DNA of 64,000 nt from Penium margaritaceum (GCA_023375785.1 SZWC01000822.1:8074-72073); one strand, 5' to 3'; numbered from the stretch's first letter, positions 10,904-22,921 are shown. The notes: generated by a model not told the origin, from the sequence alone. A program made the numbers and translations.

Positions 10904-11374
10904 TAGGCTGCTGTGCCAGAAAAGCAAGCAACAACGAGACTAGTGGAAGGACGACACCATGCAATGGTTGGCAGAAGCCATGGGCAGTTTGCGTGAAAGT
11001 AAGTGCAATGGAACACAGAACCACGAGACACACACGATGAGGTGATAGCCATCAGGTGGGGAGGAGGCGAGCAAACGAGTAGCAAGCTTGATCTCGCTCG
11101 CCAAACTCCGAGTTAGGTGAACCAAACCAATCAACCCATAGCAAAGTTGTAGGCTAGAGTGTAAACCCAATGTAAATGTGTGTGCATGCATGCACGCCAG
11201 CCAGAGGCATGTGAGAATTGTGCAGATGCCTTGCTATGAAGCTCACTGTGTAGTCATGCCTCCACGACGTAGCAGCCAGCAGTGGTTGCCTCTCTCTAGT
11301 TAGTCACCTGCACAAGTGAGGTGAGTGTGCAACGAGGCGAGAGGTCACCGCGTGGTACTGACATAAAACCAACA
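10904..11374 (-). repeat. Co1-a 5' LTR
   Basis: About 471 bp, partner of 3399-3911. On the minus strand it starts TGTTGGTTTTATG and ends next to the primer site. The gypsy integrase resumes at 11375. Confidence 0.85.
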
Positions 11375-13960
11375 TCATTTGCTTGATCTCAAATGGTCCC
11401 CACCATCCTCATTTGAGCTTTAAACTATCGGCTCCACGAAGCTTGATATTGGCCATATTGAGGAGGACTTTGCCGCCGCCGGCGAAAACATCGTCAATGC
11501 GGCCCGGGCAGTTGTTCGCTTCATCGCTGCTTGCGTCTTTGCGAGGATCTGTCGTGTTTCTTCCCATATGGTAGTGAAGTCGTGGCGTTGGACATCAACC
11601 GTGGGAATTTTGCTTTGACTGTGTAGTCCTACTGGTGTGGCAGAAAGTTTGCCACACACCACTTCAAATGGAGTTTTACCTATTGTAGTGGAAACTGCGG
11701 ATTGATATGCGATATTGACGGTTGGGATGTTTGTGCATAATCTGTCCCGTGAGGTCCACATAGTTTTTGGAGAAGTTCAAGCGTCTGATTGGTCTATTCG
11801 GGTTGGCTATCGATTTGAGGATTTAACACAGTTGAAAGTTGAATTTGACTACCGTAGCGAGTCATGAGTTCGTGTAAAAAATGACTGGTGAATCGATCGT
11901 CTATGTCACTTGTGATGGTTCTAGGCACACAGTGTAGTTGCACGATAATGTTTAGAAACAACCGTGCTATTCCTTCAGCGGTGAAGGTGGTTGTAGTTGG
12001 GATGAAGTGGGACATTTTGGAAAACCTATCAACAACCACAAGGATTGCTTCATATCCCTCGGGTTTGACAACTAACCCCTTGATGAAGTTAATGGAGATG
12101 TCACCCCACAGTTTTGTTGGAATAGGAAGGGGCTGCAGAAGTCCGGGTGGCCGTGTGCGACGGAATTTTTGCCGTTGATATATGTTGCAAGATTTGTAGA
12201 GGTTGGCTATGTCGGATTGGAAATTATCCCATCAGTATGCTTGCCAGCTTCTTTAGCGTCTTGTCCTCCCCATAGTGTCTACCTAGACCGGTGTCCTGGC
12301 ATTCATCGAGTAGCATATGGCAAAGTTCGATGTCGCTGGGGGGGGGGGGGGGGNNNNNNNNNNNNNNNNNNNNNNNNNNNNNNNNNNNNNNNNNNNNNNN
12401 NNNNNNNNNNNNNNNNNNNNNNNNNNNNGGGGGGGGGGGGGGGGGGGGGGGACGACCATCTGGGGAGTAAATCTCTGTCTCCAATAGCATGTGTTGTACG
12501 AGAATTTTGCCTTGTCATACTCGCCGTGCTGGTGGTAGCCTCGTGTGAACAGCTGCTTGAGATACGGATTTTGCTGTAGCAGTAGCATTGCTGCCTCAGT
12601 CGTTACGTCTTGTCAGCGGCTCAGTGCATTGGCTGGGCTCATTTTGCCTGGCCGGTACTCGATATCGTAGTCAAATCCACATTGAAGGAACTCCATTCAT
12701 TGGGTTTGACATTGACTGAGGTTTGGCTACATCTTCAAAAACGTTAGAGCATGTTGGTCTATGCGTACGATCCATCGGCAGCACTACAGATAACACCGCT
12801 ATGTCTTAAATGCATGTATGACCGACAACATCTCGTTCTCGCGTACGACGTAGTTGGGTTCCAATCCTCAAAATTTTTGCAACATGTATGCGACTGGTTG
12901 TTCGCCGTTGTTGTGGTCTTGCATGAGAACTACGCCGATGGCTCAATCAGAGGTGTCCGCAGCCATGACGTAGTCGACCATTGGATTGGCTACTCGTAGG
13001 GCTGGCACCGAGGTCAGAGGGTTCCGCAAAGCGGTAAACGCTTCTTGTTCGTTATCTCCCCACCGCCACTCATTTTCTTTTCGAGTGAGGTCAGAGAGAG
13101 GCACTGACACTCGGCCATAATCACGTACAAAACGCCAGTAGTAATTGCAAAAGCTGAGGAAGACTTGGACGTCATGAACGTTGGTCGACGTCGGCCAAAC
13201 AGTGACTGCTGTCACTTTTTTTTTTATCCATGGTGATCCGTCCGCCGTTGATGACTTGAGCCAAAAACTCGATCGAACGGCGACTGAAGTCATACTTTGA
13301 GAGTTTTTCAAAAGGTTTCTTTCTTTGTAAAACTTCGTGAGCTTTTCAAAGATGTCCATCGTGCTCCTCCATGGTGTACTTGTACACCAAGATGTTGTCG
13401 AGGTACTCCATGACAAAATTGTCAAGGTATGGTTAGAAAATGTTGTTCATTGCCGCCATGAATGTCGCTAGAGCATTTGTGAGTCCGAAAGGCATGACTG
13501 TGAATTCAAAGTGCCCAAAGGGAGTTCGGAGCAGGGTCTTCTTGATGTCAGTGTTATCCATGCGAATTTGGTGGGAACCGCTGTGTAAGTCAATTTTGGT
13601 GAAAATTCAAGCCCTTCGGAGTTGGTCGAAAGTTCGTCATCTTGGAAACGAGGGTAACGGTTCTTGATGGTAGCATTTTTCAATGCCCGACAGTCCAAGC
13701 ACATCCGCAGTTTACCAGTGTTTTTCACAAACAGTACCGTGCGGCATATGGTGACGTGGAAGGGTGGATGAACTCTTGACTGAGCATCTCGTCGTGCTAC
13801 TCTTTCAGCTCGTTCAGCTCGTGATCACTCATACGATGGGCTCCTCGAATTGTGGGTTGGCTGTCCGGCTTCAGTTTAATGTAATGGTCAATGTCTCATG
13901 GCGGTGGTAGGGTTCTCAAGAGTTCATTAGGGAAGATGTCTGCAAAGTCTTGGATGAGTG
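11375..13960 (-). pseudogene. Gy1-a integrase, RNase H and RT region (fossil)
   Basis: Minus-strand segments in Ty3/gypsy order: RT (about 13950-13050), RNase H (about 13000-12600), then integrase with MVVDRFSKMSHFIPTTTTF (about 12039) and a Gypsy-type LSTVLNPQIDSQPE catalytic-region motif, then AYQSAVSTTIGKTPFEVV and an integrase C-terminal tail reaching 11390. The Gy1-b and Gy1-d copies show the same RT in the other orientation. It is decayed, and the integrase zinc-finger part coincides with the assembly gap at 12338-12451. Confidence 0.83.
12338..12451. other. Assembly gap (75 N) flanked by poly-G runs
   Basis: 16 G (12338-12353), 75 N (12354-12428) and 23 G (12429-12451). Integrase-encoding Gy1-a sequence lies on both sides. 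The poly-G runs are probably either a real homopolymer that stopped sequencing or no-signal bases from two-colour chemistry used in gap closure. Confidence 0.95.
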
Positions 13961-14199
13961 GTGCAAACTCTTAGCTACCATCGCAAACTTTGTTGATGCC
14001 AATGAGGCTGATGAGGCTGATGAGGATGGTGAGTCAGCTGCTGCCATTTCCGCTTCCTCCATTGGCTCGAGATCCATGAGCCACACACTAGCTCCTCACA
14101 GTATACAGTCCCTGGCCACGTTCACTGGTATCGGTTGCACAGGTTGTTGCCTCTTGGTTGCCGCGGCTTTTTCCACTGCTTCCACCCGTGCTACTCCAG

Positions 14200-16150
14200 T
14201 TCCGTCCCACTCGTGGAAGTTGTTGCTTGGCGCCTTTGATTTCTACATAGACATCGTCACTGTTCCAGCCGACCTACATATTGCGTTGGTACAACAAGTC
14301 TCACCCGAGAATGATTTTGTGATCACTCATGGGATAGGACCCCCCAACCGTTACATCCCGTAGATCCCCCATTTGAAGTCGTAGTGGTTCTTGGTGGTGT
14401 TTGCCATATTTACATATTTTCAATCTCCCATCAACGGTTTGTCCTTCAAACACCCGGATTTGGTGTGGAAATACAGCTTGCAAACCATGTCATTGCTTAC
14501 AAAAGTGTGAGAAGCTCCTCCGTCCAATAGTGCTGGTACCGTTCTACAACTTTTGCATCCTCGAGGTTGGACATTGAGCAGTACGCCGGTTGGTCTTCCT
14601 TGTATCCCTTGCTGAACTTTGTGATCTCACACACCCTCTGTGATGATGTAGGCTGCTCAGATGGGCGATCGTTTGGCGCAGATTGCTCTGCGCAGAAAAA
14701 AGTTGCGCCTCTTACTTCCGTTTGCCGTTTCCGGACTCATTTTTCTATGACTTCCTCCCCTTTTGGCTTACTACTTGCTTTGGCAGGTGCAGGTGATGTG
14801 TCTGACATTTCCGTAGTTGTAGCAAGTTTGCGTATCTCTCTAGTCAACACCCGTCTACTTCCATCGGAGTCGAGGAGTCCCTTGACTCACTCTTTCGGTT
14901 TACAGGATAATTGTGGCTGGAAGGTCGCGAGCCATAGGATTCTTCAATCTGAGTGTTGTAGTCGGTGCTGTTGATCCTTTTTGCTGCTGCGATCATCTAC
15001 TGCAAGCCATTTTGAATGTCGAAGATGGCAATTGCTCACCGGATGTCTGGCTTCAGGTTATACTGTAGTGAAAACAGATTTCATCCAGGGCGATATCTGC
15101 ACCAGTGATAATCTCGCGAGATCTCCGGGTGTACTCTGCCACGCTAGATTGCTGACGGAGAGGTTGGAGCTTGTACTGTACTTCATATTTTTTGTTTAGC
15201 CGTCCGAATCGTGTGAGCATCGCGTGCGAGAATTCGTTCTAGTCAGTTGGTGGCATCAGCATGTCTTGCCACTGCGGGTTGATCTGCTCCAAGGGTAGAA
15301 CGCCTGCGGTCAGCGATATTAGACAGGCGCCGTCGACCGTCGATGAGGTTTTTCCAGTCTCCTGCTACCATTGGATGGTCTTTGGATATGACTACCAACT
15401 TAGCGCCGTGTCATACAAAAGCGTGGTTGCTAGGTCAATCTTTTTTGCTCGTCATTAAACCTAGCAGGGAAGAAGTACACCTCAAAACTCATCAGCCACA
15501 TCCGAACCGACGGTACCAGCAATTTTTTGGTTTGCTCGAGGGTTGGGAATGACTCTTGACAAGCACCGCTTCCCATGTGTTTGCATTGCAAAGAGCCAGC
15601 TATAAGCACTGGATTTTTAGGTGATTCAATGATGTTATCTTTTGGAATGTTTTGGGATCAAATATTCAATAACTTGGCTCACATTCATATCTGGTCTTGG
15701 ATTACTACAGAGGTCCATTACAATGTTGAGTTGCTGGAGCATATGGTTGTTGATCCCCTCGAGGGCGGAGATTTGGTGCGCTAGTTCTTTGTTGATCTGC
15801 GCTTGTCATCTAGTGCCACCTCTTGTTCCTGCTACAGATGTTGGGGCTCTCGGTGGGGACGGCTGGTTTACTGCTGTCGGGTCTGTGATCAGATTGGTCA
15901 TTGGAGCCGTAGGGATTGATCCAGCTGCCGCATATCATGCCACGCCAGCATTCGCTGTTGCTTCAAGGTTTGCATGCATAGGCACGTTTTGCTCCTCCAT
16001 TGCCAAAGTCACTGCCAAAAGCCCGTTATTGGTCGTTGGCTATGCTAGCTTACCTCACCTTGTACTCACAAAATCAGCAATGTCTTGACGTGCGAGATGC
16101 GCTGATGGCTTGTGCAATGTAGTCCTACGGATGGGTAAAGTAGCTGGATG
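14200..16150 (-). pseudogene. Gy1-a gag and protease region (fossil)
   Basis: The minus strand carries a protease-type LLDGGASHTF word near 14540-14500 (matching LLDGGAYH in Gy1-b near 40400). Upstream is gag sequence that aligns with Gy1-b 39009-40230 and Gy1-d 54110-55350 (for example the counterpart of a run beginning TNPVADPTAVN). The retroviral-type aspartyl protease and capsid would make the virus-like particle. It is broken. Confidence 0.7.
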
Positions 16151-16169
16151 CATCTCGAACACCGCTAAA

Positions 16170-16180
16170 CTCTGATACCA
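16170..16180 (-). promoter_or_regulatory. Gy1-a primer-binding site
   Basis: Minus-strand TGGTATCAGAG follows two bases after the LTR end at 16183 and matches the 3' end of initiator tRNA-Met. Confidence 0.8.
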
Positions 16181-16182
16181 AG

Positions 16183-16635
16183 TGTTATGCCGATCAGAGC
16201 GTAGATGGTGAATAGGACAACATTGCGAGGTAGAACACGATCAAGAATTTGGGACACTTGAGGAATGCATTATTTGTGGTAAGTGAACTTCCATGACAAG
16301 TGTCAATATGATCGAACATATATGTACAAGTGTAGAGTTACGAATGAGGCATAGTCATTGGATCAATAGTCGAGCGATGCGTGTGGAGTCAGATTGTGAG
16401 TGGTCAGATTTGAGAAGGTCCGGCGAGAAATAGGGGGCCTTTGTGAAACAACTGTGAAGATGCGAGGTGCATCTTTATATATTTGGATTCATCTTGGTAC
16501 GTCTAGAAGTCAACTGAAAGTTTGCGACACTTCTGTCATAGATTCGTGAGATTGGTCAAAGTTTTAAGAAGGGTCGGGAAGGTTCACATGAGGTGAGGGC
16601 AGTTGGCCAGTATTCCCTTGACCGTTGGAGTGAAT
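16183..16635 (-). repeat. Gy1-a 5' LTR, inner part
   Basis: Begins TGTTATGCCGATCAG on the plus strand and aligns with 2472-2930. It is interrupted after TGAAT (16631-16635) by Co2. The remainder is at 37331-37422 and the TGAAT duplication is at 37326-37330. Confidence 0.88.
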
Positions 16636-16756
16636 TGTTGGTTCTTGTACACCTCTCATTGTGCACTGATGTGTCCTTCCGGCTTGTGTACGTCAACGTG
16701 CAGATGACTAACAACGAGACGGGACACTACTGAAGCGTCATCCGGTGAAGCCGACA
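16636..16756 (+). repeat. Co2 5' LTR, outer part
   Basis: 121 bp matching the first part of the 3' LTR (36493 on): TGTTGGTT, ACACCTCTCATTGTGC, CGGCTTGTGTAC and GTGCAGATGACT are shared in order. It ends at the CGACA duplication (16752-16756) where Gy2 inserted. Confidence 0.9.
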
Positions 16757-17676
16757 TGTGAACCGAGGGGCACCCGGCGTGACGGTCACACGCCGAGCCC
16801 TTGGGATAAACCTCCCACCCTCGACCCCTTGGTGTGTGGGCCAACCCTTGAGATGTCGCACGACCCTCTCCTAGTAGCAAGGCCGCTGCTAGTGACCGAG
16901 GTTCCCGCCGTGCGGCTCTCTTGGCGGCGTTTGCACCAAGGTGCGCTGCGGACTTGTAGGACCGAATGGACGTGTGCAAGGCGATGCCTAGAAAACAAGG
17001 AGATTTGGGCAAGGAAATAATCTTTAGACTTGATAGATCAGTACAAGGCAATGTACAAAGTCTTTGGGTAAGATTGGCATGCCTAGAACAACCCCTAGGC
17101 TTCCTTATGTACCAGCCCCTATGAGCCAGCCGAAAGCTACTCAGCACCTCGAAGCCCTCTATCAAGGCGCACTCATGATAATGAAACATGCGCATGTAGT
17201 AAGTTCTGCGAGCTTTCCAACGCACCAAATAACGCCTCAATCCGTAAAGAAACGGCTAAGTTATGGTCGTTTGAGTGCTCTATGTGTGACGGCCGCTGGC
17301 AGCACCGCGAGTGGGGGTCACGGCCGCCCGAAGCGCCCTTGCTTACAAATGCAGCTCCAACCGCCATCCCAAAGTGCCCATAAACTCCAATGAACCTTGC
17401 CTCATTGGCTAAGCGTCCATCCAGGGGCGCTTTGGCTGCAGTGGGCGAGAAAGTCGCTCCGCCGTGCTCGGGGTCGAACCGGTACGTCTCCTGTTTTTTG
17501 GAGGTGCGCCTCCCACCTTTGCACGGCCGTATCTTTCTCATCCCTGCACCAAATGACCCGGTTCTTGGGTTGATTTTGCACGGTTTTTCACGTAAAACAC
17601 AATGAGATCATCAAATTATACACCTGACCTCAGCATGATGACGTAATCACCACCTCGACCGGCGGCTCCCATAACA
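16757..17676 (-). repeat. Gy2 3' LTR
   Basis: 920 bp. Matches 22306-22411 joined to 28032-28849. It is bounded on the inside by TCACCCCCCCTCCG (17677-17690), the complement of a polypurine tract. Confidence 0.93.
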
Positions 17677-19007
17677 TCACCCCCCCTCCGAGGGCGCACC
17701 GTCCCGGTGCGCTCCTGGTACGCTCGGAGGACCGTGTTGATAGCACTGCCCCTGTGAAAATCGGCTTCAGGGATCCAGCAGTTGTGCTCAGGTCCATAGC
17801 CGAGCCATTGCACCAGGTACTGCCACCCGTTACTGCACCGACGGTGCATGAGAATCTTCTCCACCACATGCTCCTCTTCACCCTCCACCAAGACTGGTGG
17901 AGGAGGAGCTTGTCTTCGTGCCGTGAACTACGCATTCGGCTCCTTGTAGGCCTTTAGAAGAGAAGCGTGGAACACGGGATGGATCCCATAGTGGTCCGGC
18001 AGCTCCAACTCGTAGCTCACCACGGACCGCTTCTCCTTGACCGGAAAAGGGCCCACCCACCGAGGTTTGAGCTTGTCGCTGCCCACCCCCGCCAGCTGCA
18101 GGTTCCGCGAGCTCAATAGCACTTACTGTCCCACCGAGAACTTCTCGGCTGTCCGGTGCTTGTCCGCTTGGCGCTTCATCTGCTGCTGCGCCTTGTGTAG
18201 TGCCTCGCGTACGCCGCACCAAACCTCTGTAAAGTCACTTGTAAACTGCTGTACCGCGAGGAGGTCCGATCCCGTTGCCATGTCTGAGGGACATGCAGGC
18301 TGCACTCCATGCACTACCTCAAAGAGAGACCACTCCGTAGAGGCATGCACAGCTGAGTTGTAGGCAAATTCAGCCACCGGGAGCTTACATTCCCATCCAT
18401 CGCCATCCGGCTCCAAGATCCTCTGCAGTAGCTGCTCCATGGTCTGATTGGTGCGCTCAGTTTGGCCATCAGTTTGTGGATGGTAGGCCGATGAAAGAGC
18501 CACACGGGTGCCCAGCTGCTTGAAGAGTTCCTCCCAAAACTGGGAGGTGAAGCGCGCGTTGCGATCTGAGACCATGCACTTCGGCTCCCCGTGCAGTTTG
18601 ATGACGTGTTGCAAGAGGAGTTGAGCCGTCTCTGCTGCTGTGACCTTCTGTGCATATGGAATAAAGTGCACCATTTTGCTGAACCGGTCCACCACCACCA
18701 GCACCATGGTGTTGCCCGTTGTACTCCGTGGAAGACCCCCCACAAAATCAAGTGAGATGTCCGTCCACGGACGTTCCGGCACCGGTAGCGGCTGCAGCTC
18801 CATTGACACCCGCGCCCTCCGTGACTTGATTCTTTGGCACGTGTCACAGCTGCTCACGTACTCCTTGCAATCTGCTCCCATCGTCGCCCACCAATATTGG
18901 CGCGAAAGCGTCTTGAAGGTCTTTTCGTGGCTAAAATGACCACTGTAGTGCGAGTCGTGCGCCTCTTCCAACAACACTTGCCACAACGACGCACTCCCCG
19001 GCACCAC
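17616..19007 (-). pseudogene. Gy2 integrase and chromodomain (fossil)
   Basis: The minus strand shows the integrase zinc finger (HYSGHFSHEKTF then CDTCQRIKSRRA), the catalytic core (DFVGGLPRSTTG, VVDRFSKMVHFIPYAQ, SSAYHPQTDGQTERTNQ), an integrase C-terminal region with LRVGAAG- and YELELPDHYGIHPVFHASLL-type words in neighbouring frames, and a chromodomain (VEKILMHRRCSNGWQYLVQW, then WIPEADFH) at about 17890-17750. Integrase joins cDNA to the chromosome and the chromodomain biases the target towards heterochromatin. Part of the chromodomain tail extends to the LTR edge. Family assignment is secure; the element is broken. Confidence 0.9.
17677..17690 (-). promoter_or_regulatory. Gy2 polypurine tract
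   Basis: The minus strand reads CGGAGGGGGGGTGA immediately before the 3' LTR, the usual primer for plus-strand cDNA synthesis. Confidence 0.8.
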
Positions 19008-19046
19008 GATCTGGTTCCCCTTCTCACGCCACCAATACTGGCCATC

Positions 19047-20440
19047 TCACTTGCACCCCTTCACCGTACTTCCGACAAAGTCCTCGTCCTCTGCATACCC
19101 ATGTGCAAACAGGTTGTAAATGATTGGAGATCCCACCAGCAACGTGATCGCATGCACGCCCAACTCTGGGCGACGCGAAAGCGGGTCTGCTGGGTTGATC
19201 CTCCCTGGTTTGTACTGGATCTCATAGTCAAAGCCGCCCTCCAGCAGCTCCATCCACCGTGCTTGACGACGACTCAGGTTCGGCTGCGACTTGAGGTACT
19301 TGAGCGCGTAGTGGTCCGTGTGCACCACACACCGCTGCGCCTCAAGGTAACACCTCCATTGCTTGAAGGCTTGGACCACCGCGAGCATCTACTTTTTGTG
19401 GATCGTGTCGTTGAGCTCAGCCCCTTTCAGCTTCTTAGAGTAGTACGCAATGGGCTGCAACGCCCTCCCTTGGTCCTGCATCAGCACCACGCCGATTGCA
19501 TAGTCGCTTGCGTTCGTCGCCAGCACGTACTCCTTGCTCGTGTCCGGATGCACCAACACCGGGGCCTGACACATGGTAGCCTTCATTGCACCAAAGGCTT
19601 GTCCCTCCTTCGCACCCTAGTCCCATTGGCACCCCTTCTTGAGTAAGTCTGTCAAGGGTGCTCCCAGTGCCACGTGCCCCCGGATATACATCCGGTAGTA
19701 GTTTGTAAAACCCAGAAAAACCTGGATGTCACGCACGCACGCCGGCTCTGGCCACTCCTTCACTGCTTCCACCTTTTTTGGGTCCATGCGGATTCCCCTT
19801 CCGCTGACAATATGCCTGAGGAACTCCACCTCCTGCTTGGCAAATTCACACTTGCTGAGCTTGGCAAACAGCCGCTCCTTTCTCAGCACTTCCATCACCA
19901 TCCGCAGGTGTTCTTGGTGTTCCTCCATTGTCCGCAAGTGGACAAGGATGTCGTCGAGGAAGACGACCACAAACTGGTCTAAGTAGGGATGGAATACCCG
20001 GTTCATGTGCGCCATGAACGTAGCTAGAGCATTCGTCAGCCCAAAAGGCATCACGAGATACTCGAAGTGTCCATAGTGCGTCCAAAACACGGTTTTTTCC
20101 ATATCCTCCTCCGTGATGCAGATTTGGTGATACCCCGACCTTAGGTCCAGTTTTCTGAAGATGCGCGCGCCTCGAGGCTGGTCAAACAACTCTGTTGAGC
20201 GCCCGGTAGTCCACGCACATCCGCAGCTCTCCTGATTTTTTTGACGAACAGCACCGGCGCCGCGTATGGAGACACCGACGGCTGAATGAAGCCTTGCTCC
20301 ACCAACTCCCCCAACTGCTTCTTGAGCTCCGCAAGCTCCGCATCGCTCATGCGGTTGTAAGACCGCACCGTTGGTGACGAACCTGGTACCACCTCGATCT
20401 TGTGGTCGATGTCGCACCGCGGTGGCAGCTTCTTTGGCAA
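19047..20440 (-). pseudogene. Gy2 reverse transcriptase and RNase H (fossil)
   Basis: The RT on the minus strand has IDHKIEVVPGSSP at the entry, a [13 protein letters not shown] motif, and FLDDILVH, where DD are the catalytic aspartates. It continues to FLGFTNYYRMYI. RNase H follows with LATNASDYAIGVVLMQ and VVHTDHYALKYL, ending at a RINPADPLSRRPEL word typical of Ty3/gypsy. The block is about 1.4 kb, the normal size. It is broken by a small number of changes. Confidence 0.92.
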
Positions 20441-20639
20441 TTCCTATGGGAAAACGTCCCCGAACTCCTTGAGCACCTCCCCAACACCGGGAGGCAACTC
20501 TTGAGCCCTCGCGCTTTCCACCGGCTGCCCCTCCGCTGCTTCAACCGCTGCAATTTGCTACTCTGCTGCTTGTTGTGGACGCACCCATGCCAAGTAAACC
20601 TGGCCACCCTTGCGCTCGCACCGCTTCAGCTGCTGCAAG

Positions 20640-21240
20640 TTGATGACGCACAGCTGCTTCCCCGCTTCCCCGCTTCTGCCTCTTCTGACTCCTTCCCCTC
20701 ACCCCGCCACAAAGGCAAAGTGATATTTTTCCCGCCCGCCTTCACGACCACCCAGTTGCACCTCCAATCCACCTCCGGATTCCAGGCTTGCAACCAATCC
20801 CGGCCGATCAAAAAAATTGTAATCATCCATAGGGCAAGTGTGGAACTCCATGTCACACACCAACTCACCAATATGGACTTTGTGCTTGACGAGAGGCATA
20901 CCGTACTCCACCACTCCGGACACTTGCCGCGCCTTGGCCAAGGTCCCCGGCTGCCGTGCGAGCTCCAACCTCGTCGCCAACCTGTCGTTGAATAAGCTAT
21001 GGCTCGCACCACCGTCTAGCAGACCGTGTAGCTTCCTCCGACCCTTGAAACTCCCTTCCAGAATCTCAAGAACCAGCTCCAAGATGATCCCGGGAAACTG
21101 CCGGATCTCACCCTCATTCCGCAACAGATCTTGAGGCAGCTCCTTAATCGGCAAAAGCCTTTCAGGGCTAGTGCTTTCCTCTGCGGACAAAAGACTCGCA
21201 GCAGTAGGTCGTCCCCTCCTCATTGCTGCTGCCCGTTTCC
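20640..21240 (-). pseudogene. Gy2 aspartyl protease region (fossil)
   Basis: The minus strand reads LHGLLDGGASHSLFNDRLA near 21030, the aspartyl protease active-site region in the LDGGAS form common to plant chromoviruses. It continues into a GELVCDMEFHTCPMDDYNF segment. The protease would cut the Gag-Pol polyprotein inside the particle. Confidence 0.85.
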
Positions 21241-22195
21241 ATGCTATGCCTTGTGCTTGGGGCAATCCCGCTTGCAATGACCCTCCTCACCACAAACCCA
21301 GCACTTGCCTCTCGGTCCCTGTTGCCCGCCCGCACCCCGATGCCCGGCTTGGATTGCATCCACCTCCATGGGCACAGCCAAACCCAGCTGCTCCACCCGT
21401 GGTTGTTTAGCATAGCTGGTCCGGCGCGTATTGTAGCTTACCGTGTCAATGCGCTCCGCCGTCGAGACCAATTTTGCAAAGGTCCACAATCCGAGAACCG
21501 CGAGTTCACGTTGGACGTGCGGCTTCAGGCCGTCATGGTAGCGGTCGTACGCCTCCGCGTCCGAGAGGTCATCGATCTGTGCCGCCAAAGCCATGAAGCG
21601 TGTAGTGTAGTCTTGGACCGATCCGCCTTGCTTGACGTGCTTGATCTTATCACGTGCGACCCGGCTGCCATTGAGGAGGTCGAAATGCGCCTGGAGCATC
21701 GTCTCGAACTGCTCCCACATCTCTGGCTTCTCCGTCAATGCCCGTGCACCCAGCTGCACCTCCCGCCCTAGCGGTAGACTGAGCAATGGCTGAAGCCACA
21801 CCCCGGCCCCAAGCCCATCCAACAATCCAGCGGCGTTCCGCTGGCACAATGCCGACCACCACTGTAGCGCCATTGCCCGGAGTAGCGTAGGCGTATACTC
21901 TAGTCTTGTGGGCATCTTCTCCCACGAGAATGCCTAATGCCGTAAAGTACGAGTTCATCATGAAGAGCCACTCATGCACACTGCCCTTGCTGGTGTAGAA
22001 CTCCGACTCCTTTGGCTTGGGCCGCCGAAATGCAGGTGCAGATGCCAATGAAACACCCCCCAACGCACTGCTCCCTAGGCCGACGTACCTCTCCTCAACC
22101 TTCGCGCGCAGCTGTTGGTTCTCTTGACACAACTCGTCAAGAGCAAGCTGGATCTCCTCCATGAGGTAGGCCTGGTCGTATGCCGCTGCCGCCAT
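21241..22195 (-). pseudogene. Gy2 gag (fossil)
   Basis: The reading begins at the ATG whose complement is at 22193-22195 (MAAAAYDQAYLMEEIQ), just inside the primer site. It contains a capsid-type segment (SVQDYTTRFMALAAQID) and ends with a CCHC zinc knuckle, CWVCGEEGHCKRDC, at about 21300-21250. A retrotransposon Gag forms the particle shell and binds element RNA through the knuckle. Some disruption is present. Confidence 0.85.
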
Positions 22196-22290
22196 GGTTG
22201 TGGTTGTGATGAAAAAAAAACTGGCCAACCACAGTTGTGGCAGATCTGCTGCCTCCCTTGGGTCCGCGCAAGACCGAGCGAACGTCAACG

Positions 22291-22303
22291 GGCTCTGATA
22301 CCA
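22291..22303 (-). promoter_or_regulatory. Gy2 primer-binding site
   Basis: Minus-strand TGGTATCAGAGCC two bases from the LTR end at 22306, an exact match to the 3' end of initiator tRNA-Met. Confidence 0.9.
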
Positions 22304-22305
22304 AA

Positions 22306-22411
22306 TGTGAACCGAAGGGCGCCCGGCGTGACGGTCACACGCCGAGCCCTTGGGATGAACCTCCCATCCTTGATCCCTTGGTGTGTGGGCCAACCCTTGA
22401 GATGTCGCACG
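22306..22411 (-). repeat. Gy2 5' LTR, inner part
   Basis: 106 bp from TGTGAACCGAAG to the GCACG at 22407-22411 where Co3 inserted. It aligns with 16757-16862. Confidence 0.93.
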
Positions 22412-22765
22412 TGTTGACATGGTGTGCCCCTTGCCATGAGTGCCGTTGATCGTACTCCCTGGTTCGACCACTGAGGAGTAGTTGAACACCTGATCTGACT
22501 TTAGATTTGGATTACTTGGATTTTTCCATGCAAGATCGAGCTTTGAATTGCTCGATTTGAGTGAGTATTCAGAAAGTTAGCCTAGCCCGAAAAACGGGTG
22601 TTGGGTGGGTAGAATCTGGTACCCGCCATAGGTGGCGGGATATTCCACCACCAGGGATCCGAGTTCATTCCTAATGGCCTCCAAATGCACCAGGGGCATG
22701 AATGAGGTGACCATAAGGACCTCCTTGACCAGGATGAACTTCTCCTTGACTTCTGGGCGAGGAAA

Positions 22766-22795
22766 GGCGCTTCGACGGGTCATCGTCGAAGCGCC
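22766..22795. repeat. Strong hairpin inside the Co3 LTR
   Basis: Perfect 12-bp arms (22766-22777, 22784-22795; GGCGCTTCGACG and its complement) with a 6-base loop. It is conserved in the 3' LTR at 27658-27687. A smaller hairpin, CCCGCCA-TAGG-TGGCGGG, lies upstream at 22622-22639. Their position inside the transcript end region would suit an RNA structure, but no function is shown. Confidence 0.8.
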
Positions 22796-22921
22796 TCCCG
22801 TTGCCTTGAGTGCAAGGCCAGGTGGGCGGCTCCACCAAGGGTTACTTCGACGGCCCTAGCACGTGCTCTACTGCTTCGTTTTGGGAGTGCTTGGATGCGT
22901 TGGAAAGCTTAGATCACAGGC

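Larger units (their letters stand above)
3399..11374 (-). mobile_element. Co1-a: Ty1/copia element inserted in Gy1-a
   Basis: Minus-strand element with 5' LTR (11374-10904), primer site complementary to initiator tRNA-Met (10902-10891, TGGTATTAGAGC), a 1.7-kb leader, gag, protease, integrase, RT, RNase H and 3' LTR (3911-3399). The copia gene order (integrase before RT) is clear. The LTRs differ at roughly 12-13% of positions by eye, so it is younger than its host Gy1-a but not recent. It is broken, with more than ten disruptions. A related copy (Co1-b) starts at 57278. The flanks do not keep an unambiguous 5-bp duplication, but the gypsy sequence on the two sides joins up well when compared with Gy1-c. 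Confidence 0.87.

Noticed and set aside
3394-11379. A clean target duplication for Co1-a
   Set aside because: Flanks (ATGCA left, TCATT right) do not match; the boundary may have drifted with age.
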